Positions 32,425 to 46,364 of a stretch of 64,000 nucleotides of DNA are shown one piece after another; within the stretch, counting starts at the first letter, position 1; each line of letters begins with the position of its first letter. The DNA is from Leptospira ainazelensis (GTDB taxonomy: Bacteria > Spirochaetota > Leptospiria > Leptospirales > Leptospiraceae): NCBI RefSeq assembly GCF_016918785.1, contig NZ_JAFFPT010000045.1, positions 186,001 to 250,000 of the forward strand, read 5' to 3'. The position numbers and the translations under genes are program-made. Under the pieces are notes generated by a model. The model was given only the letters and a program-made list of their open reading frames with translations. It was not told the DNA's origin and did not search any database.

Positions 32425-33225
32425 TTATTGATAGTTTGTTTCGTGGGTCAAAACGGGTCTTCTTCTTTCTTTGTTGGCCTTCATCGCTTCCATTAGATTT
32501 TTTACCATACTCGGTTGTTCTTTGAAAAGATTTGCGAGTTGTTTCGGAGCCGCCTTCGCCGCTTCGTACGCTTCTCGATTGAGAGATCTTTTGGTTTCTT
32601 GTGTAGCGGATGCCGGAACTCTGTTGAGAACGTTTATCTTGCTCAATGATTTTTTTCTCAGTTCTTCTAAGGAAGCTCCCACTTCGGTTAACAATCCGTT
32701 TTGTACCGCTTCTGCGGGTTTGTAGAGCGCGCCTTCCAACGCCGCTTCCGCCGCTGCGGAAGGCAACATCGTTTGTCTTAGACGAATGACCAGCGAGGAT
32801 GAAAGTGGAAGACCGACTAACGGTTCCGCGAATCCGATCCTTCCTTTTCCGTCCACCATGTATCTGTAATCGCAAGTATAAGCGATGATGGCTCCTCCGC
32901 CTACCGCGTTCCCTCCGACTTCGGAGATCAGAGGTTTTGGAAAACTGATCAGAGACGCGAACATTTCGAATACTCCGGCCATGATTTTTCCGATCTCATC
33001 TTCATTGGAATTTAGAATCGCATCCGGATCCAAACCCACGCAAAAATCCCCGTCCGGACCCGTGATAATTCCGGCTCTGATATCTTGATCCAGAGTAAAT
33101 TCTTTTAGAATGGAACCCAATTCTTGCATCAGAGGAAGAGTTAAGGTCATTGGACCATCGGCTACTAATTTCAAAACTCCGATTTTAGAATCCTTTGCTG
33201 AGATGATTTCTTTTGCTAATTTCAT
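32425..33225 (-). CDS. Enoyl-CoA hydratase/isomerase (crotonase) family protein
   Basis: A 266-residue crotonase-fold protein. Oxyanion-hole segments are FCVGLDPDAIL (about 60-70) and ISEVGGNAVGGGAIIAYTCDY (about 100-120); RIGFAEPLVGLPL (about 132-145) holds the position of the usual catalytic acid (the Glu in AEP). The C-terminal helix region (about 190-266) is lysine- and arginine-rich. The family covers hydratases, isomerases and dehydratases on acyl-CoA, and the reaction cannot be fixed from sequence. It is a single gene between a repeat-rich gap and a histidine kinase. Confidence 0.87.
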   Translation of the reverse strand: MKLAKEIISAKDSKIGVLKLVADGPMTLTLPLMQELGSILKEFTLDQDIRAGIITGPDGDFCVGLDPDAILNSNEDEIGKIMAGVFEMFASLISFPKPLISEVGGNAVGGGAIIAYTCDYRYMVDGKGRIGFAEPLVGLPLSSSLVIRLRQTMLPSAAAEAALEGALYKPAEAVQNGLLTEVGASLEELRKKSLSKINVLNRVPASATQETKRSLNREAYEAAKAAPKQLANLFKEQPSMVKNLMEAMKANKERRRPVLTHETNYQ

Positions 33226-33395
33226 AAGTGTCCTCTTTGATTGAGTCTAAATTTTTTTCTCGTCCTATCTCTTTCCAAAATTTGTTCTAGATAGTTTTGG
33301 ATCAAACTTTATTTTTGAAGATGGGGATTTAATTGATTTGGAAACGGAACTATTGGCTTTGAAATCGATTTTTTGTAGATTGGGATCTTGGCGCT

Positions 33396-35708
33396 TTATA
33401 GATCGAGCGGAAGTTCAATGATGAATTTTGTTCCGACTCCTTCCTGGCTTTCCATTCGAATTTTCCCCTTGTGAAGTTCAACGATCACCTTTACGATCGA
33501 CATTCCTAATCCGGTTGTTTCTTCTCCTTTCAATCCTTGACGTTTTGCCCTTGTGAACTGTTCGAAAAGAATCGGTTGTAAACCGAGCGGAATTCCGATT
33601 CCGGAATCTTCCACCTCTAAGACGGCCTTTTTGTTTTCCGCAAAAGAACGTATAAGAATTTCTCCGCCTTCCTTTGTGAACTTTAAAGAATTTGAAATTA
33701 GATTTTCCAATACTCTCTGAAACTTGGGTATTTCTATCTGAACGTGAATAGGATCGGTCCCTAAGTTTGCATACAACTTGATTCCGTTTTTTTCCGCCTC
33801 GTTTACGTTTTGTTTGATCAGAGCTTCTACGAGATGATTGAGATTGGCTTTTTCCAATTTCAATCGATAATGCTCGTTTTCCATCTCTGCGATCTGTAAT
33901 AATTCCTGAATGATATTGAGAGATTTACTCCCCGCCCGAAGCATCATATTGAGTAATTCTATATTGTTCTGATCGGTCGTCTGGTCTTTCATGAATTCGG
34001 TCAAACTTAGAATTCCGCTGATCGGATTTTTCAGATCGTGGGCCACGGCTGCAAGAAGTCGATCCTTACTTTTGATACTATCGATCGTTTTTTGTTCGTA
34101 TATTTTTCTTTCGGTAATGTCCCTGATATAGACCGTGGCTCCCGATACGATCTCTTCCTGGAAAGAACGTCCGTCGTAAATCGAGTCCGAAGTCCGCGGA
34201 CCCTCATCTTTTTGAAATTTTCGATTTGCCGATTGAAAATGGCTTAGGATAGGATATGTTAGAATTTCATAATAAACTGAAGTTTTATTATCAAATTTTA
34301 CCTCCAGTTCTCTGCGGATGGAATTTCCCTTAAAGGTTTCGTCGTAGATCTCTTTCCAATATTTGCTCATCTCCGGATCGAATTGTTCGACTATATTCGC
34401 CCCCACTTTTAAATCGATGCCGTATAGGTTCTGAATCGAATTTTGGAACGACTGATTCATCACGAGAATTTTATAATCCTTATCTATGGATAGAATGGAG
34501 TCCTGCGTATTTTCTATCAAAATTCTTAGATTGGCCTCCGATCGCGCCAGTTTTTCGGCCATCGCCATTCTTTCCGTTACGTCCTTGCAGAATATGGCGA
34601 CACCGTTGATCTCTTCTTCCTTTAAGATCGGATTGAAAGATAATTCAAGGATCCTTCCGTCCATTTCGTGGTCGTGGACGAACCTTTCGTTTTTAAAGGC
34701 TCTTTCGATTAATTTTTCGAATAATGAGCTGAGTCCGGCGTTAGGAGTGATTTCTTCTAAAGTCATTCCCTTTTGAATTTCGATGCCTGAAAATTTTTCA
34801 TAACGTTTTCTCATCGCTTCATTAAAGTATGTTAGACGGTGGTTTTTATCAACGGACCAGATCGGATCGTTCGTATTCCCGATGATAGAATGGATTGTGG
34901 AACGAATTTTTTCCATCTCCGCTTGAAGTTGTTTTTCACGAGTGATGTCTCTTGCGATTCCTTCATACCGATCGGGTTTTCCCTCGTCGTCCGAAACGAC
35001 CCAAGATCGATCGCAGAGATGAATTATCTCGCCGTTCCGCTTAACGACTCTATATTCCACCTCTACAAACGGTTTTCCGGAATTTAATTCTTGAAGTTTG
35101 TGCTGGATGATATGCTGATCTTCCGGATGGGCCATTCGGGCCCAGAGCTCGTGATCGTTTGCGAATTCTTCCGGCTCCACTCCGTAGATTTTTCGAGCGC
35201 CTTCGCTTACAAAGAGCGGGATGTTATTTTTTGCGTCCGCGGACCAGATCAGATCGTCGATCGTTCCCAATACTTTTTTTAAAAGATCTTCTTTTTCTTT
35301 TACGTTGGATTCAGCCTTTACTTCTTTGGTTTTATCGCTCCCGGTTGCCAGGTATCCCTGAAACTGATTTTGTGTGTCGATCACCGGATAAACTTTCCAT
35401 TCTACGTTCAAAAAGATTCCCGCAACGTTTCGGATTTTATAAGAATGAGATTCCGGAGTTAACGTATTTTTTATGTTCTTTAGAATTTCATAAATTTTAT
35501 TTTTCGCGGGTTCCGAAAGAAAATGGATCCACTGAATCGCATAGAGTTGCTGTTTGGTTTTCCCAAAAGTATCGCAACAGCTTTGGTTGATGTAAGTCAA
35601 AGTTGTATCGGGAAGAAATTTACAGATCAATATCGGAAGATGATCCAATATCTCCGATGATTCGGGAGAAAATATGTTCCCTACGATAGTCGAATTTTTT
35701 GGATTCAA
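33396..35708 (-). CDS. Multi-PAS sensor histidine kinase
   Basis: A cytosolic (no membrane segment) kinase of 770 residues. Four PAS-type domains occupy roughly 15-125, 145-265, 275-385 and 395-530; the second has the PAS/PAC ending YEGIARDITREKQLQ. HisKA follows with the phospho-acceptor histidine in VAHDLKNPISGIL (about 545). The HATPase domain has the N box ENLISNSLKFT, G1 DSGIGIPLG and G2 GEETTGLGMSIVK. It ends without a receiver domain, and no response regulator is next to it, so it is an orphan here. Signals are likely cytosolic or membrane-derived small molecules or redox state; none can be named. Confidence 0.92.
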   Translation of the reverse strand: MNPKNSTIVGNIFSPESSEILDHLPILICKFLPDTTLTYINQSCCDTFGKTKQQLYAIQWIHFLSEPAKNKIYEILKNIKNTLTPESHSYKIRNVAGIFLNVEWKVYPVIDTQNQFQGYLATGSDKTKEVKAESNVKEKEDLLKKVLGTIDDLIWSADAKNNIPLFVSEGARKIYGVEPEEFANDHELWARMAHPEDQHIIQHKLQELNSGKPFVEVEYRVVKRNGEIIHLCDRSWVVSDDEGKPDRYEGIARDITREKQLQAEMEKIRSTIHSIIGNTNDPIWSVDKNHRLTYFNEAMRKRYEKFSGIEIQKGMTLEEITPNAGLSSLFEKLIERAFKNERFVHDHEMDGRILELSFNPILKEEEINGVAIFCKDVTERMAMAEKLARSEANLRILIENTQDSILSIDKDYKILVMNQSFQNSIQNLYGIDLKVGANIVEQFDPEMSKYWKEIYDETFKGNSIRRELEVKFDNKTSVYYEILTYPILSHFQSANRKFQKDEGPRTSDSIYDGRSFQEEIVSGATVYIRDITERKIYEQKTIDSIKSKDRLLAAVAHDLKNPISGILSLTEFMKDQTTDQNNIELLNMMLRAGSKSLNIIQELLQIAEMENEHYRLKLEKANLNHLVEALIKQNVNEAEKNGIKLYANLGTDPIHVQIEIPKFQRVLENLISNSLKFTKEGGEILIRSFAENKKAVLEVEDSGIGIPLGLQPILFEQFTRAKRQGLKGEETTGLGMSIVKVIVELHKGKIRMESQEGVGTKFIIELPLDL

Positions 35709-36331
35709 ATTTTAAATCCCTTACCCTTGAAATTCCTCTTTCATTGGACGAAGAAGTTTTAGTCGTATCTACGATTTATATTCTAACACGAAAAACGATT
35801 TCGAGAAATAACATATATCTCATCGTCTTTGTCATACTTGACACTTTGTTTTTAGAATCGGATCCGAGGATGTTTTGCATGAGGAAAACGGAATCCAACT
35901 TTGCATTTCATCGATGCAAAACGTTTTTTCCGAATCTATCCAAATCCCTTTTGGGCAAACAAGACCTTTTCCCGATTCTGCGGATTCCGATTTCTATATG
36001 AGGTTTTATCTGATTGTCTATCAGTTTAGTCAAACGTCGTTTTTACCGGTAAGCCGATTATAGAGCGTTTTGCAGGTGAAACGTTGATTCGAAAAATTCA
36101 ATCCAGGAAGGCTTTTCCTCAAAATGGGCGGGGAAATTCCTTTTTTTAAAAACTTCATCCTATCCTCATTGAGACTTTTAAAGAGCGGATTGTCTCTTAA
36201 AATCATTACGAATCCCTAAAATCAAATTGACCGAATTCGTTTTTTACTTCGATTTTGTATGCAACCGGATCGGAAATTTAAATCAATTTTGATTTCCTTC
36301 CGCTGGAGAACGTTTTAGAAACGTTTAAACT
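35709..36331. other. Long divergent intergenic region
   Basis: About 620 bp separate the histidine kinase from a DUF5683-like gene. There is no convincing gene: a 100-codon frame at 35699-36001 starts inside the kinase and has no family resemblance. Between 35873 and 35920 three copies of TTTGCAT (two direct, one inverted as ATGCAAA) occur. The rest is plain AT-rich DNA, with an inferred promoter for the gene at 36332. Confidence 0.45.
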
Positions 36332-37228
36332 ATGATGTGGAAAAATAAAATTATTTGGATTTTTATAACATTCTTATTTTTGAATGTATCCCTTTTTGCG
36401 GATATTATCTACTTAAAAGACGGGCGGGTCATTTTCGTAAAAGTGCTCAATCAGGATATGGAAAAGGTCAGCGTTTCCAACGAGAGGGAAACCTGGGAAA
36501 TCGAAAAGAAAAAGATTTCTCGGATTTCGTTTAACGAAGACGAAGAAATTTACGTTCGAAATCAAATGCGGGAAAAAGAAAGAATGATAAGCGAAATGGA
36601 TTCTCTCAAAAAGTCGCTTTCGGAAAAAGAATCCCAAGAATCCTTAAAGAAAGAGGAGGTTCAAAAAAATCAAGGACTTGCGAAATCTTCCCTTTGGAGA
36701 AGTGCGATTCTGCCCGGCTGGGGACAATTTTACAGAGGCGATTTTGAAAGAGGATATTTTTTCTCGATCTCCGCAGGACTTACTTTTCTCTACTGGTTTC
36801 AAGCGGATTCAAAGTATAAAAAAGAAACCCGGGATTTGAACGACACAAATCAGCTTTCTCTTTTGACCGGCGCGAGCGGAGATGCAGGTTTGATCTCGTC
36901 CGCTTTTTTGTATGCAAATGAAATCAGGAACCGAAGGTATCAAGCCGGGATTCAGGCTTCCGGAGCGCTTGTGCTTTTTTTGACAATCTATACTTTCAAT
37001 CTGATAGACGCTTGGTTGTTCGGAAGACCTTGGAATTTTTTCGCAAAGGTTCCGGAAGAAAAGAAGGAATCCATCGAGATCAATGTGACTCCGGATTCTT
37101 CTCAAAACCCAATAACACCGATCGTTCCGGATTCTCCGGAGAAAAATAACGTTCCCATGTTGCCACAGGCCGGTCTTCCCGGAAACAGCCTAAGTCGTTG
37201 GGAATTACGATGGAGAATCCGTTTTTAA
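36332..37228 (+). CDS. DUF5683-like envelope protein
   Basis: The 298-residue protein opens with a signal peptide (IIWIFITFLFLNVSLFA), then a short beta-rich stretch DIIYLKDGRVIFVKVLN, seen in several leptospiral proteins that read a 'DGR' motif. A coiled coil of Glu/Lys follows (about 75-118). A DUF5683-type region comes next: SSLWRSAILPGWGQFYRGDFERGYFF (about 125-150), and further hydrophobic segments near 150, 195 and 220. The C-terminus is rich in Pro and ends RWRIRF, an aromatic end like that of outer-membrane proteins. The function is unknown. Confidence 0.72.
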   Translation: MMWKNKIIWIFITFLFLNVSLFADIIYLKDGRVIFVKVLNQDMEKVSVSNERETWEIEKKKISRISFNEDEEIYVRNQMREKERMISEMDSLKKSLSEKESQESLKKEEVQKNQGLAKSSLWRSAILPGWGQFYRGDFERGYFFSISAGLTFLYWFQADSKYKKETRDLNDTNQLSLLTGASGDAGLISSAFLYANEIRNRRYQAGIQASGALVLFLTIYTFNLIDAWLFGRPWNFFAKVPEEKKESIEINVTPDSSQNPITPIVPDSPEKNNVPMLPQAGLPGNSLSRWELRWRIRF

Positions 37229-37256
37229 TCGGATTCTCCATTCTATTTTTTGAATG

Positions 37257-40577
<3,321 letters not shown>

Positions 40578-40758
40578 GGATTACCTCAGTGTATCTACCA
40601 GATACGGACCTCCTTCTTAAAAAAGAAATCACTATCAATTTTCCGTGGAGAAAATTTAGAATCTTGGTCAAAAATAAGTCTGAATAGTTTGAAATTAAAA
40701 ACAATTCAAGAAGAATGTTTTAGGAGATTATGGAGAAAAGTATTGCCGATGACTTTGG

Positions 40759-40804
40759 AAAGATAGGAGTTCCTACTTTTTAGAAAGTAGGAACTCCTAT
40801 CTTT
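40759..40804. repeat. Perfect 21-bp inverted repeat
   Basis: Two perfectly complementary 21-bp arms (40759-40779 and 40784-40804) surround TTAG. Each arm contains the dispersed motif, TAGGAGTTCCTAC on one side and GTAGGAACTCCTA on the other. It lies 23 bp after the stop of the DegT-like gene and 180 bp upstream of the RND gene. As RNA from either strand it would make a very stable hairpin, but no T-run follows on the minus strand. Confidence 0.85.
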
Positions 40805-40827
40805 GGTTTTTCAAGGAAACTTTTGAG

Positions 40828-41931
<1,104 letters not shown>

Positions 41932-42626
41932 ATCCAACTCAAGCTCATATAATTTTATTATGTCGCATTCTATGCAAAAGAAGAATCTCGTAAATTCCTT
42001 TTTGGCGGTCTGCAAACGGAGATTCGTAGATGCGGGAAAAAGTACAAGAAAAATCTTTCCCGCCCGGGGGATTTTTGTGGGAACTCCCTCGGAAAGATCG
42101 TGGGTGGGGAGATTTTCTCGTAAATTTGGGGAAACCGCCGGAACTTTTTCTTTTTCATGAATGATTTGCTGTGGAAAAAAATGTAGGAACTCCTGCGATC
42201 CGGGTGAAGTGCCGTCGTCAGTTTCGAGCTTGGGATTTCTTGAGGAATTCTTACGATCCGGCCTTTGTTCGGAAAAAGTAGGAACTCCTATCGAACGAAA
42301 CTTCCGGAAAAGACCGGCCTTTGTTCGGGAAAATGTAGGAACTCCTATAAAACAAAACTTACAGAAAAGTCCGGCCTTTGTTCGGGGACCAGGCTTCCCG
42401 TATAAACGTTTAGGTTCGCTCGCCCCTTGGCTGTTCAAGGAATTGGCATTTATCTGAACTGAAATTCACAAACTTGTATCGATTTGGGTTTAAACAAAAA
42501 GGAATGGATTTGTTGATTCAAATCACATTAGGATCTTCTGATTCTTCTTAAAACCAAACAAACGTGAATTCGGTATTACAAAATGTGAAAGCGAGTCCGG
42601 AATTGCTCCCGGCTTCTTTATTGTTT
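41932..42626. other. Repeat-rich intergenic region
   Basis: About 700 bp between the DegT-like gene and a small membrane protein. It contains four or five copies of the GTAGGAACTCC-type motif (near 42076, 42182, 42278 and 42334), a tandem array (42258-42391) and AT-rich DNA from 42440 onward. Frames across it, including an upstream extension of the DegT ORF, translate the repeats and are not credible genes. Confidence 0.55.
42258..42391. repeat. Tandem repeat with 56-57 bp period
   Basis: CCGGCCTTTGTTCGG starts at 42258, 42314 and 42371. Each of the first two units continues with a TAGGAACTCCTAT motif and AACRAAACTT(A/C)C(A/C)GGAAAAG-like sequence. The third unit is cut off after GGGGACC. 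It lies upstream (5') of the minus-strand DegT-like gene. Confidence 0.75.
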
Positions 42627-42842
42627 TTAGTCTTTCTTAAAAAGATTTCTGGTTCCGATCCAAATTTCAGGAAGGTAGGCCCCGACTAAAATCATAACCA
42701 AACCGCCGACCGTCCATTTCGAAATCAGAACGTTCTCGGTAAAACGAGTCAAGCCGACGTTTAAGATACTCACATACCATCCGATCGCGATGAGAATTAC
42801 TCCGACTGTGTGAGGAATGACGTAATTAAAGATAGTATTCAT
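42627..42842 (-). CDS. Small two-helix membrane protein
   Basis: A 71-residue protein with two hydrophobic segments: IPHTVGVILIAIGWYVSILNVG (about 9-30) and WTVGGLVMILVGAYLPEIWIG (about 43-63), and a basic end TRNLFKKD. A good AGGAAG site lies four to five bases before the ATG. It lies between convergent-free DNA and the divergent WYL regulator. No family is recognised, though the pattern suggests an inner-membrane protein with both ends in the cytosol. Confidence 0.7.
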   Translation of the reverse strand: MNTIFNYVIPHTVGVILIAIGWYVSILNVGLTRFTENVLISKWTVGGLVMILVGAYLPEIWIGTRNLFKKD

Positions 42843-42951
42843 TTTGCTTCCTTTTTCAAAAACTAAGAATGAGGAGATTTTGCAAAGAAAGCGAAGGGAT
42901 TCAAGTGGTTTTCGGGTTGCTTAGAATCCGGATTCTCGGAAAGTTTCAGCT

Positions 42952-44001
42952 ATGTCTCAAAATGAAAACTGGAACGACGAGGAAGAGGACTTTCCAATCC
43001 CCGTCAAGGAAGCCGGAAGGACGGAATCCAGGCTTTCCGCTCTCTTATTCAATCTTCTCAATCATCATTCTCCTATGAGTTTTACAAAAATCCGTTCTCT
43101 CCTTCCCGATCATTACCAAAATTTGGAGAATCCCGATTCCGATCGGAAAAAACTTTCCAGAGACGTGGAAGAATTGGGGGAACTCGGTTTTTTTGTCCGT
43201 TCCACTCAGGAAGGTTACGTCTTGGATCGAAACGTTTCCAATCGGGAATTAAAATTGGAAAAGGAAGAATTGCAGGTCCTCGCGGAAACGATTCTCAAAT
43301 CCTATCAGGAATCACCTTCGCTCGAACTCTATTCCCTTTCTCAAAAACTTTTCGAAGGAAAGTTGGACGTTTATCCGGAGTTGGAGATGGACTTAAAAAC
43401 CCAAAAATCTCTCAGCCAAAACGAAACCAGCGCTTCGGAAGAGATCTTAAAAAAACTTCTTGAATCTTTAAAGACGAGATCTCCCATCCAATTCTTATAT
43501 TACAAAACGTTTCCCGAAGAAACGTATCGAGTGGAAGTCGATCCGATCCGATTGATTCGAAAGAATTCGGAAGATTATTATCTTTTAGCTTACGATCGAA
43601 AGAAAAAAGAAAGAAGAAGATTTATCATTCCAAAGATGACAAAATTAGAATCGATCGCCGAAAATTCTCTCTATCAACCGCAAGGACTCAAAAAAGAAAT
43701 CTCCCAGGATTGGGTGCTTCATCCCGCGCTCTTTCAGGTTCACGACCCGATCGAAGTCGAGTTGGTCTGCGATCCGGAGTTTTCTTATAAGGTAAGAAAC
43801 GGAATCTCGGAAATTCCTTATGAAGAATTCAAAAGGGATTCTTTTCGATTTAAGATCACCAATCAGGAAGGTTTGTTTCCTTTTTTGATCGAGGCAAGGG
43901 ATACGATTCAAAAAATTCTTCCGGAGACCTTGGCGGAGGCTTTCCGGAAGAACGTCGAACAAATATCGTTCAATTATCAATCGTTTTCGGAGAACGTTTG
44001 A
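42952..44001 (+). CDS. WYL-domain transcriptional regulator
   Basis: A 349-residue regulator. The N-terminal part (about 25-100) is a helix-turn-helix region ([24 protein letters not shown], then [16 protein letters not shown]). The WYL domain (about 165-240) has [37 protein letters not shown], followed by a WCX-type C-terminal part. WYL domains are thought to sense nucleic acid or small ligands; some family members activate DNA-damage genes (PafBC). A second WYL protein occurs at 51338. It is divergent from the small membrane protein, and its end lies 15 bp from the convergent thiolase. Confidence 0.87.
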   Translation: MSQNENWNDEEEDFPIPVKEAGRTESRLSALLFNLLNHHSPMSFTKIRSLLPDHYQNLENPDSDRKKLSRDVEELGELGFFVRSTQEGYVLDRNVSNRELKLEKEELQVLAETILKSYQESPSLELYSLSQKLFEGKLDVYPELEMDLKTQKSLSQNETSASEEILKKLLESLKTRSPIQFLYYKTFPEETYRVEVDPIRLIRKNSEDYYLLAYDRKKKERRRFIIPKMTKLESIAENSLYQPQGLKKEISQDWVLHPALFQVHDPIEVELVCDPEFSYKVRNGISEIPYEEFKRDSFRFKITNQEGLFPFLIEARDTIQKILPETLAEAFRKNVEQISFNYQSFSENV

Positions 44002-44016
44002 ATCGAAATCGGAGTT

Positions 44017-45198
44017 CTAATTTCTAAACTCGGAATTTTCTAAAACGATTGCGATGCCCTGTCCTCCTCCGATACAAAGCGAAGCCACTCCGATTCTTTT
44101 GTTTCTTCTTTTCAGTTCGTAAGCAAGAGCCAAGGTAACTCTCGCGCCGCTCGCTCCGAGCGGATGTCCGATCGCGATCGCCCCTCCGTTTACGTTGGTT
44201 TTATCCGGATCCAGTTTGAGTTCTCGGATAACGGCTAACGTTTGAGAAGCGTAGGCTTCGTTGATTTCGAAAAGGTCCACGTCTTCGATTTTGATTCCCG
44301 CGTTGGAGAGCGCTTTTGGAACCGCGAAAACCGGACCGAGTCCCATCATCTTCGGATCACAACCTACGTTCGCATAACCAAGAATATGCGCCAAAGGTTT
44401 TAACTTCGCGTTTTTCGCCCAAGTATCGGAAGAAAGAAGAACGGATGCGGCTCCGTCGTTGATACCCGAGGCGTTTCCCGCCGTAATACTTCCGTCCTTT
44501 AAGAATGCGGTGGGAAGGTTTTTGAGTTGGTCCACACATTCCGCTCCCCGAATCTGTTCGTCTTTTTGGAGAAGAATCGACTTCTTTCCTTTGGTCTGAA
44601 CCGGAATCATTTCCTCGGAGAAAATTCCCTGGATCGTCGCCCTTTCCGCGCGGACTTGCGAGATTCCGGCCCATTCGTCTTGTTCGGTTCTCGAAATCCG
44701 AAAATGTTTTGCGATGTTTTCTGCGGTCATTCCCATCGTAAGATCTGCAAAACAGTCGTTGAGGCTTTGCGCGAGCCGATCTTCCGTGATCGAGTTGCCG
44801 TATTTATTTCCCCATCTCGCGTTCTTTAAAACAAAAGGCGCGTTGCTCATCGATTCCGTTCCTCCCGCAAGAATCAGATTGTTCTCTTGGGAGAGAATCT
44901 TTCTCGCACCGATGAGAATACTTTCCAAACCGGAACCGCAGAGGCGATTGAGAGTCAGGGCGCTCGAACTTTCGGCAAGACCGGATCTAAGTCCGATATG
45001 TCTGGCTAAATAAGCGGAATCCTGATCGTCCTGTATTACATTTCCGTAAATTGCTTCCTCGATCTCCTTAGGATCGATTCCCGTTTTACGGATCGTCTCT
45101 TTTGCGGTGATCACTCCCAATTCCGAGGAACTAAAGTCCTTGAGTCCTCCTCCGAATTTTCCAAAAGGAGTCCTTACTCCGTCGATGATTACAGCCAT
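44017..45198 (-). CDS. Acetyl-CoA acetyltransferase (thiolase)
   Basis: Thiolase of 393 residues with all catalytic elements: acyl-accepting Cys in TLNRLCGSGLESI (about 89), the His in AIGHPLGASGARV (about 350) and the second Cys in ASLCIGGGQGIA (about 380). It condenses two acetyl-CoA or cleaves 3-ketoacyl-CoA. Start is ATG 45198 with AGGAG upstream; a longer frame to 45303 covers the promoter region. A perfect palindrome GTGTATATACAC lies 19 bp upstream of the start and matches one before the thioesterase, which suggests shared control by the MarR protein coded next upstream. Confidence 0.93.
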   Translation of the reverse strand: MAVIIDGVRTPFGKFGGGLKDFSSSELGVITAKETIRKTGIDPKEIEEAIYGNVIQDDQDSAYLARHIGLRSGLAESSSALTLNRLCGSGLESILIGARKILSQENNLILAGGTESMSNAPFVLKNARWGNKYGNSITEDRLAQSLNDCFADLTMGMTAENIAKHFRISRTEQDEWAGISQVRAERATIQGIFSEEMIPVQTKGKKSILLQKDEQIRGAECVDQLKNLPTAFLKDGSITAGNASGINDGAASVLLSSDTWAKNAKLKPLAHILGYANVGCDPKMMGLGPVFAVPKALSNAGIKIEDVDLFEINEAYASQTLAVIRELKLDPDKTNVNGGAIAIGHPLGASGARVTLALAYELKRRNKRIGVASLCIGGGQGIAIVLENSEFRN

Positions 45199-45216
45199 TC
45201 TATTTACTCCTATGAG

Positions 45217-45228
45217 GTGTATATACAC
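45217..45228. promoter_or_regulatory. Palindromic operator candidate before the thiolase
   Basis: GTGTATATACAC is a perfect 12-bp palindrome next to the thiolase's ribosome-binding region. The same core (GTG-ATATAC-AC type) occurs in the longer palindrome at 46365-46388. Confidence 0.6.
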
Positions 45229-45346
45229 TATATTAATTCTAAAAGTTAGACTTACGGCGTGTCCCGAAGCTCGTTTTACTTTATCAGAAAAATCAAACTG
45301 CAAGGTTTTGTCCCGGTTTTGGGAGAGAACCTTATGATTTTCTAAA

Positions 45347-45811
45347 TCATTCTTCCAAAACCGTTTTTAATACCGGGAGTTTTCGTATCTCCGAAAGTAT
45401 TTTGAGCGTGTCTTTGAGTTTTGTTTTTCCGAGGTTTTCAGTAAGGGAATTTTGAGCTTGTTTCCAGAGTTCGATTCCTTCTCCAAGTTTGGACTCTCCT
45501 TTTTTTGTGAGATAAACCGAACGAACGTTACCGGTTTCCTTTTTTTCGATTCGGATCAGTCCGTCTCGATTAAGAATTTCCAAACTTCTTTGAAGGGTGG
45601 TTCGATCGATGTCGGTGATTCTTGCAAGATCGGAGATACTCGGTTCTTTCTCGTAAGCGATGCTCGCGAGTACGGTGAATTGAGTGATTCTCAAACCTGA
45701 GGGTTTTAGAATGAAATCGTAAAACGTCGTGATCAATCGAGTGGTCCTTCTCAAATTGAGATTCAGACAGGAAAGACCGATAACCTTTAAATCCTCGTTC
45801 GAAAATTTCAT
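45347..45811 (-). CDS. MarR-family transcriptional regulator
   Basis: A 154-residue winged-helix regulator: NLNLRRTTRLITTFYDFILKPSGL forms the dimer helix; the reading head is ISDLARITDIDRTTLQRSLEILNRDGLI and the wing contains EKKETGNVRSVYLTKKGE. I start it at ATG 45811 (MKFSNEDLKV), preceded by AGAGGTG; TTG 45835 is a weaker choice. It lies between the thioesterase (upstream, same strand, 79-bp gap) and the thiolase (downstream). Near-identical palindromes sit upstream of both enzymes, so it is the natural candidate for their regulator. The inducer is perhaps a fatty acid or acyl-CoA, by inference. Confidence 0.88.
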   Translation of the reverse strand: MKFSNEDLKVIGLSCLNLNLRRTTRLITTFYDFILKPSGLRITQFTVLASIAYEKEPSISDLARITDIDRTTLQRSLEILNRDGLIRIEKKETGNVRSVYLTKKGESKLGEGIELWKQAQNSLTENLGKTKLKDTLKILSEIRKLPVLKTVLEE

Positions 45812-45890
45812 AATCCTACACCTCTTCGAAACCAATTTCCAATTCCATTCTTACCTTTTGCGTTTATTTGAAATCGGAAAAGAATCTTTT

Positions 45891-46340
45891 TTAAACCAAG
45901 GCGGCTTCCTTGTTCTCCAAGTTGAATTTGAATTCTCCCATTTTTTCCAAAACTTCCGTCGGTAAGAATGCTGGTTTTTTGGTCTCAAAGTTGATCCACA
46001 TTCCGTAAGAGCGGACCTTGCTCACGATTTTTCCGTCGGATTCCCTTTCAAGCTGCTGATGAAAGATCGCACGAGTCTTTTTGATAAATTCAACTCTGGT
46101 TCTCACGATCACAGTATCGGGATATTTGAGATCGGAAAGATATTCGTATTCGGCTTTATAGACGATCGGTCCGATTCCACTCTCTTTGGTTTTTTCCATA
46201 TCGATTCCGGAGCTTATAAAGGCTTTCATCTTTGCTTCGTCGCAGTAGGAATTGTAATTTTGATTGTTTACGTGCCCGTTGACGTCCGTGTCGCTGAATC
46301 GGACGGGAATTCTCAATTCAAAACGAAATGTTTCTTCCAT
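45891..46340 (-). CDS. Acyl-CoA thioesterase, 4HBT hot-dog family
   Basis: A single hot-dog domain of 149 residues. The 4HBT signature is RFSDTDVNGHVNNQNYNSYC (about 13-32), where the Asp acts as catalytic residue. It also has FIKKTRAIFHQQLERESDGK and YGMWINFETKKPAFLP. Proteins like this (YbgC/FcbC type) hydrolyse acyl-CoA thioesters. Start is ATG 46340, with GAGGAG nine bases upstream; a frame to 46382 covers the operator. A 24-bp near-perfect palindrome lies immediately upstream, and the gene is followed by the MarR gene and thiolase on the same strand. Confidence 0.88.
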   Translation of the reverse strand: MEETFRFELRIPVRFSDTDVNGHVNNQNYNSYCDEAKMKAFISSGIDMEKTKESGIGPIVYKAEYEYLSDLKYPDTVIVRTRVEFIKKTRAIFHQQLERESDGKIVSKVRSYGMWINFETKKPAFLPTEVLEKMGEFKFNLENKEAALV

Positions 46341-46364
46341 CTTAGTATTCTCCTCTCGTTTAAA

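Noticed and set aside
35699..36001. 100-codon frame as a gene
   Set aside because: It begins inside the histidine kinase gene on the other strand, has no ribosome-binding site and no recognised domain.
41932..42438. N-terminal extension of the DegT-like protein
   Set aside because: The extra 169 residues translate the tandem repeat and palindromes (several VPTFS-type copies). The ATG at 41931 gives the normal start of the fold.
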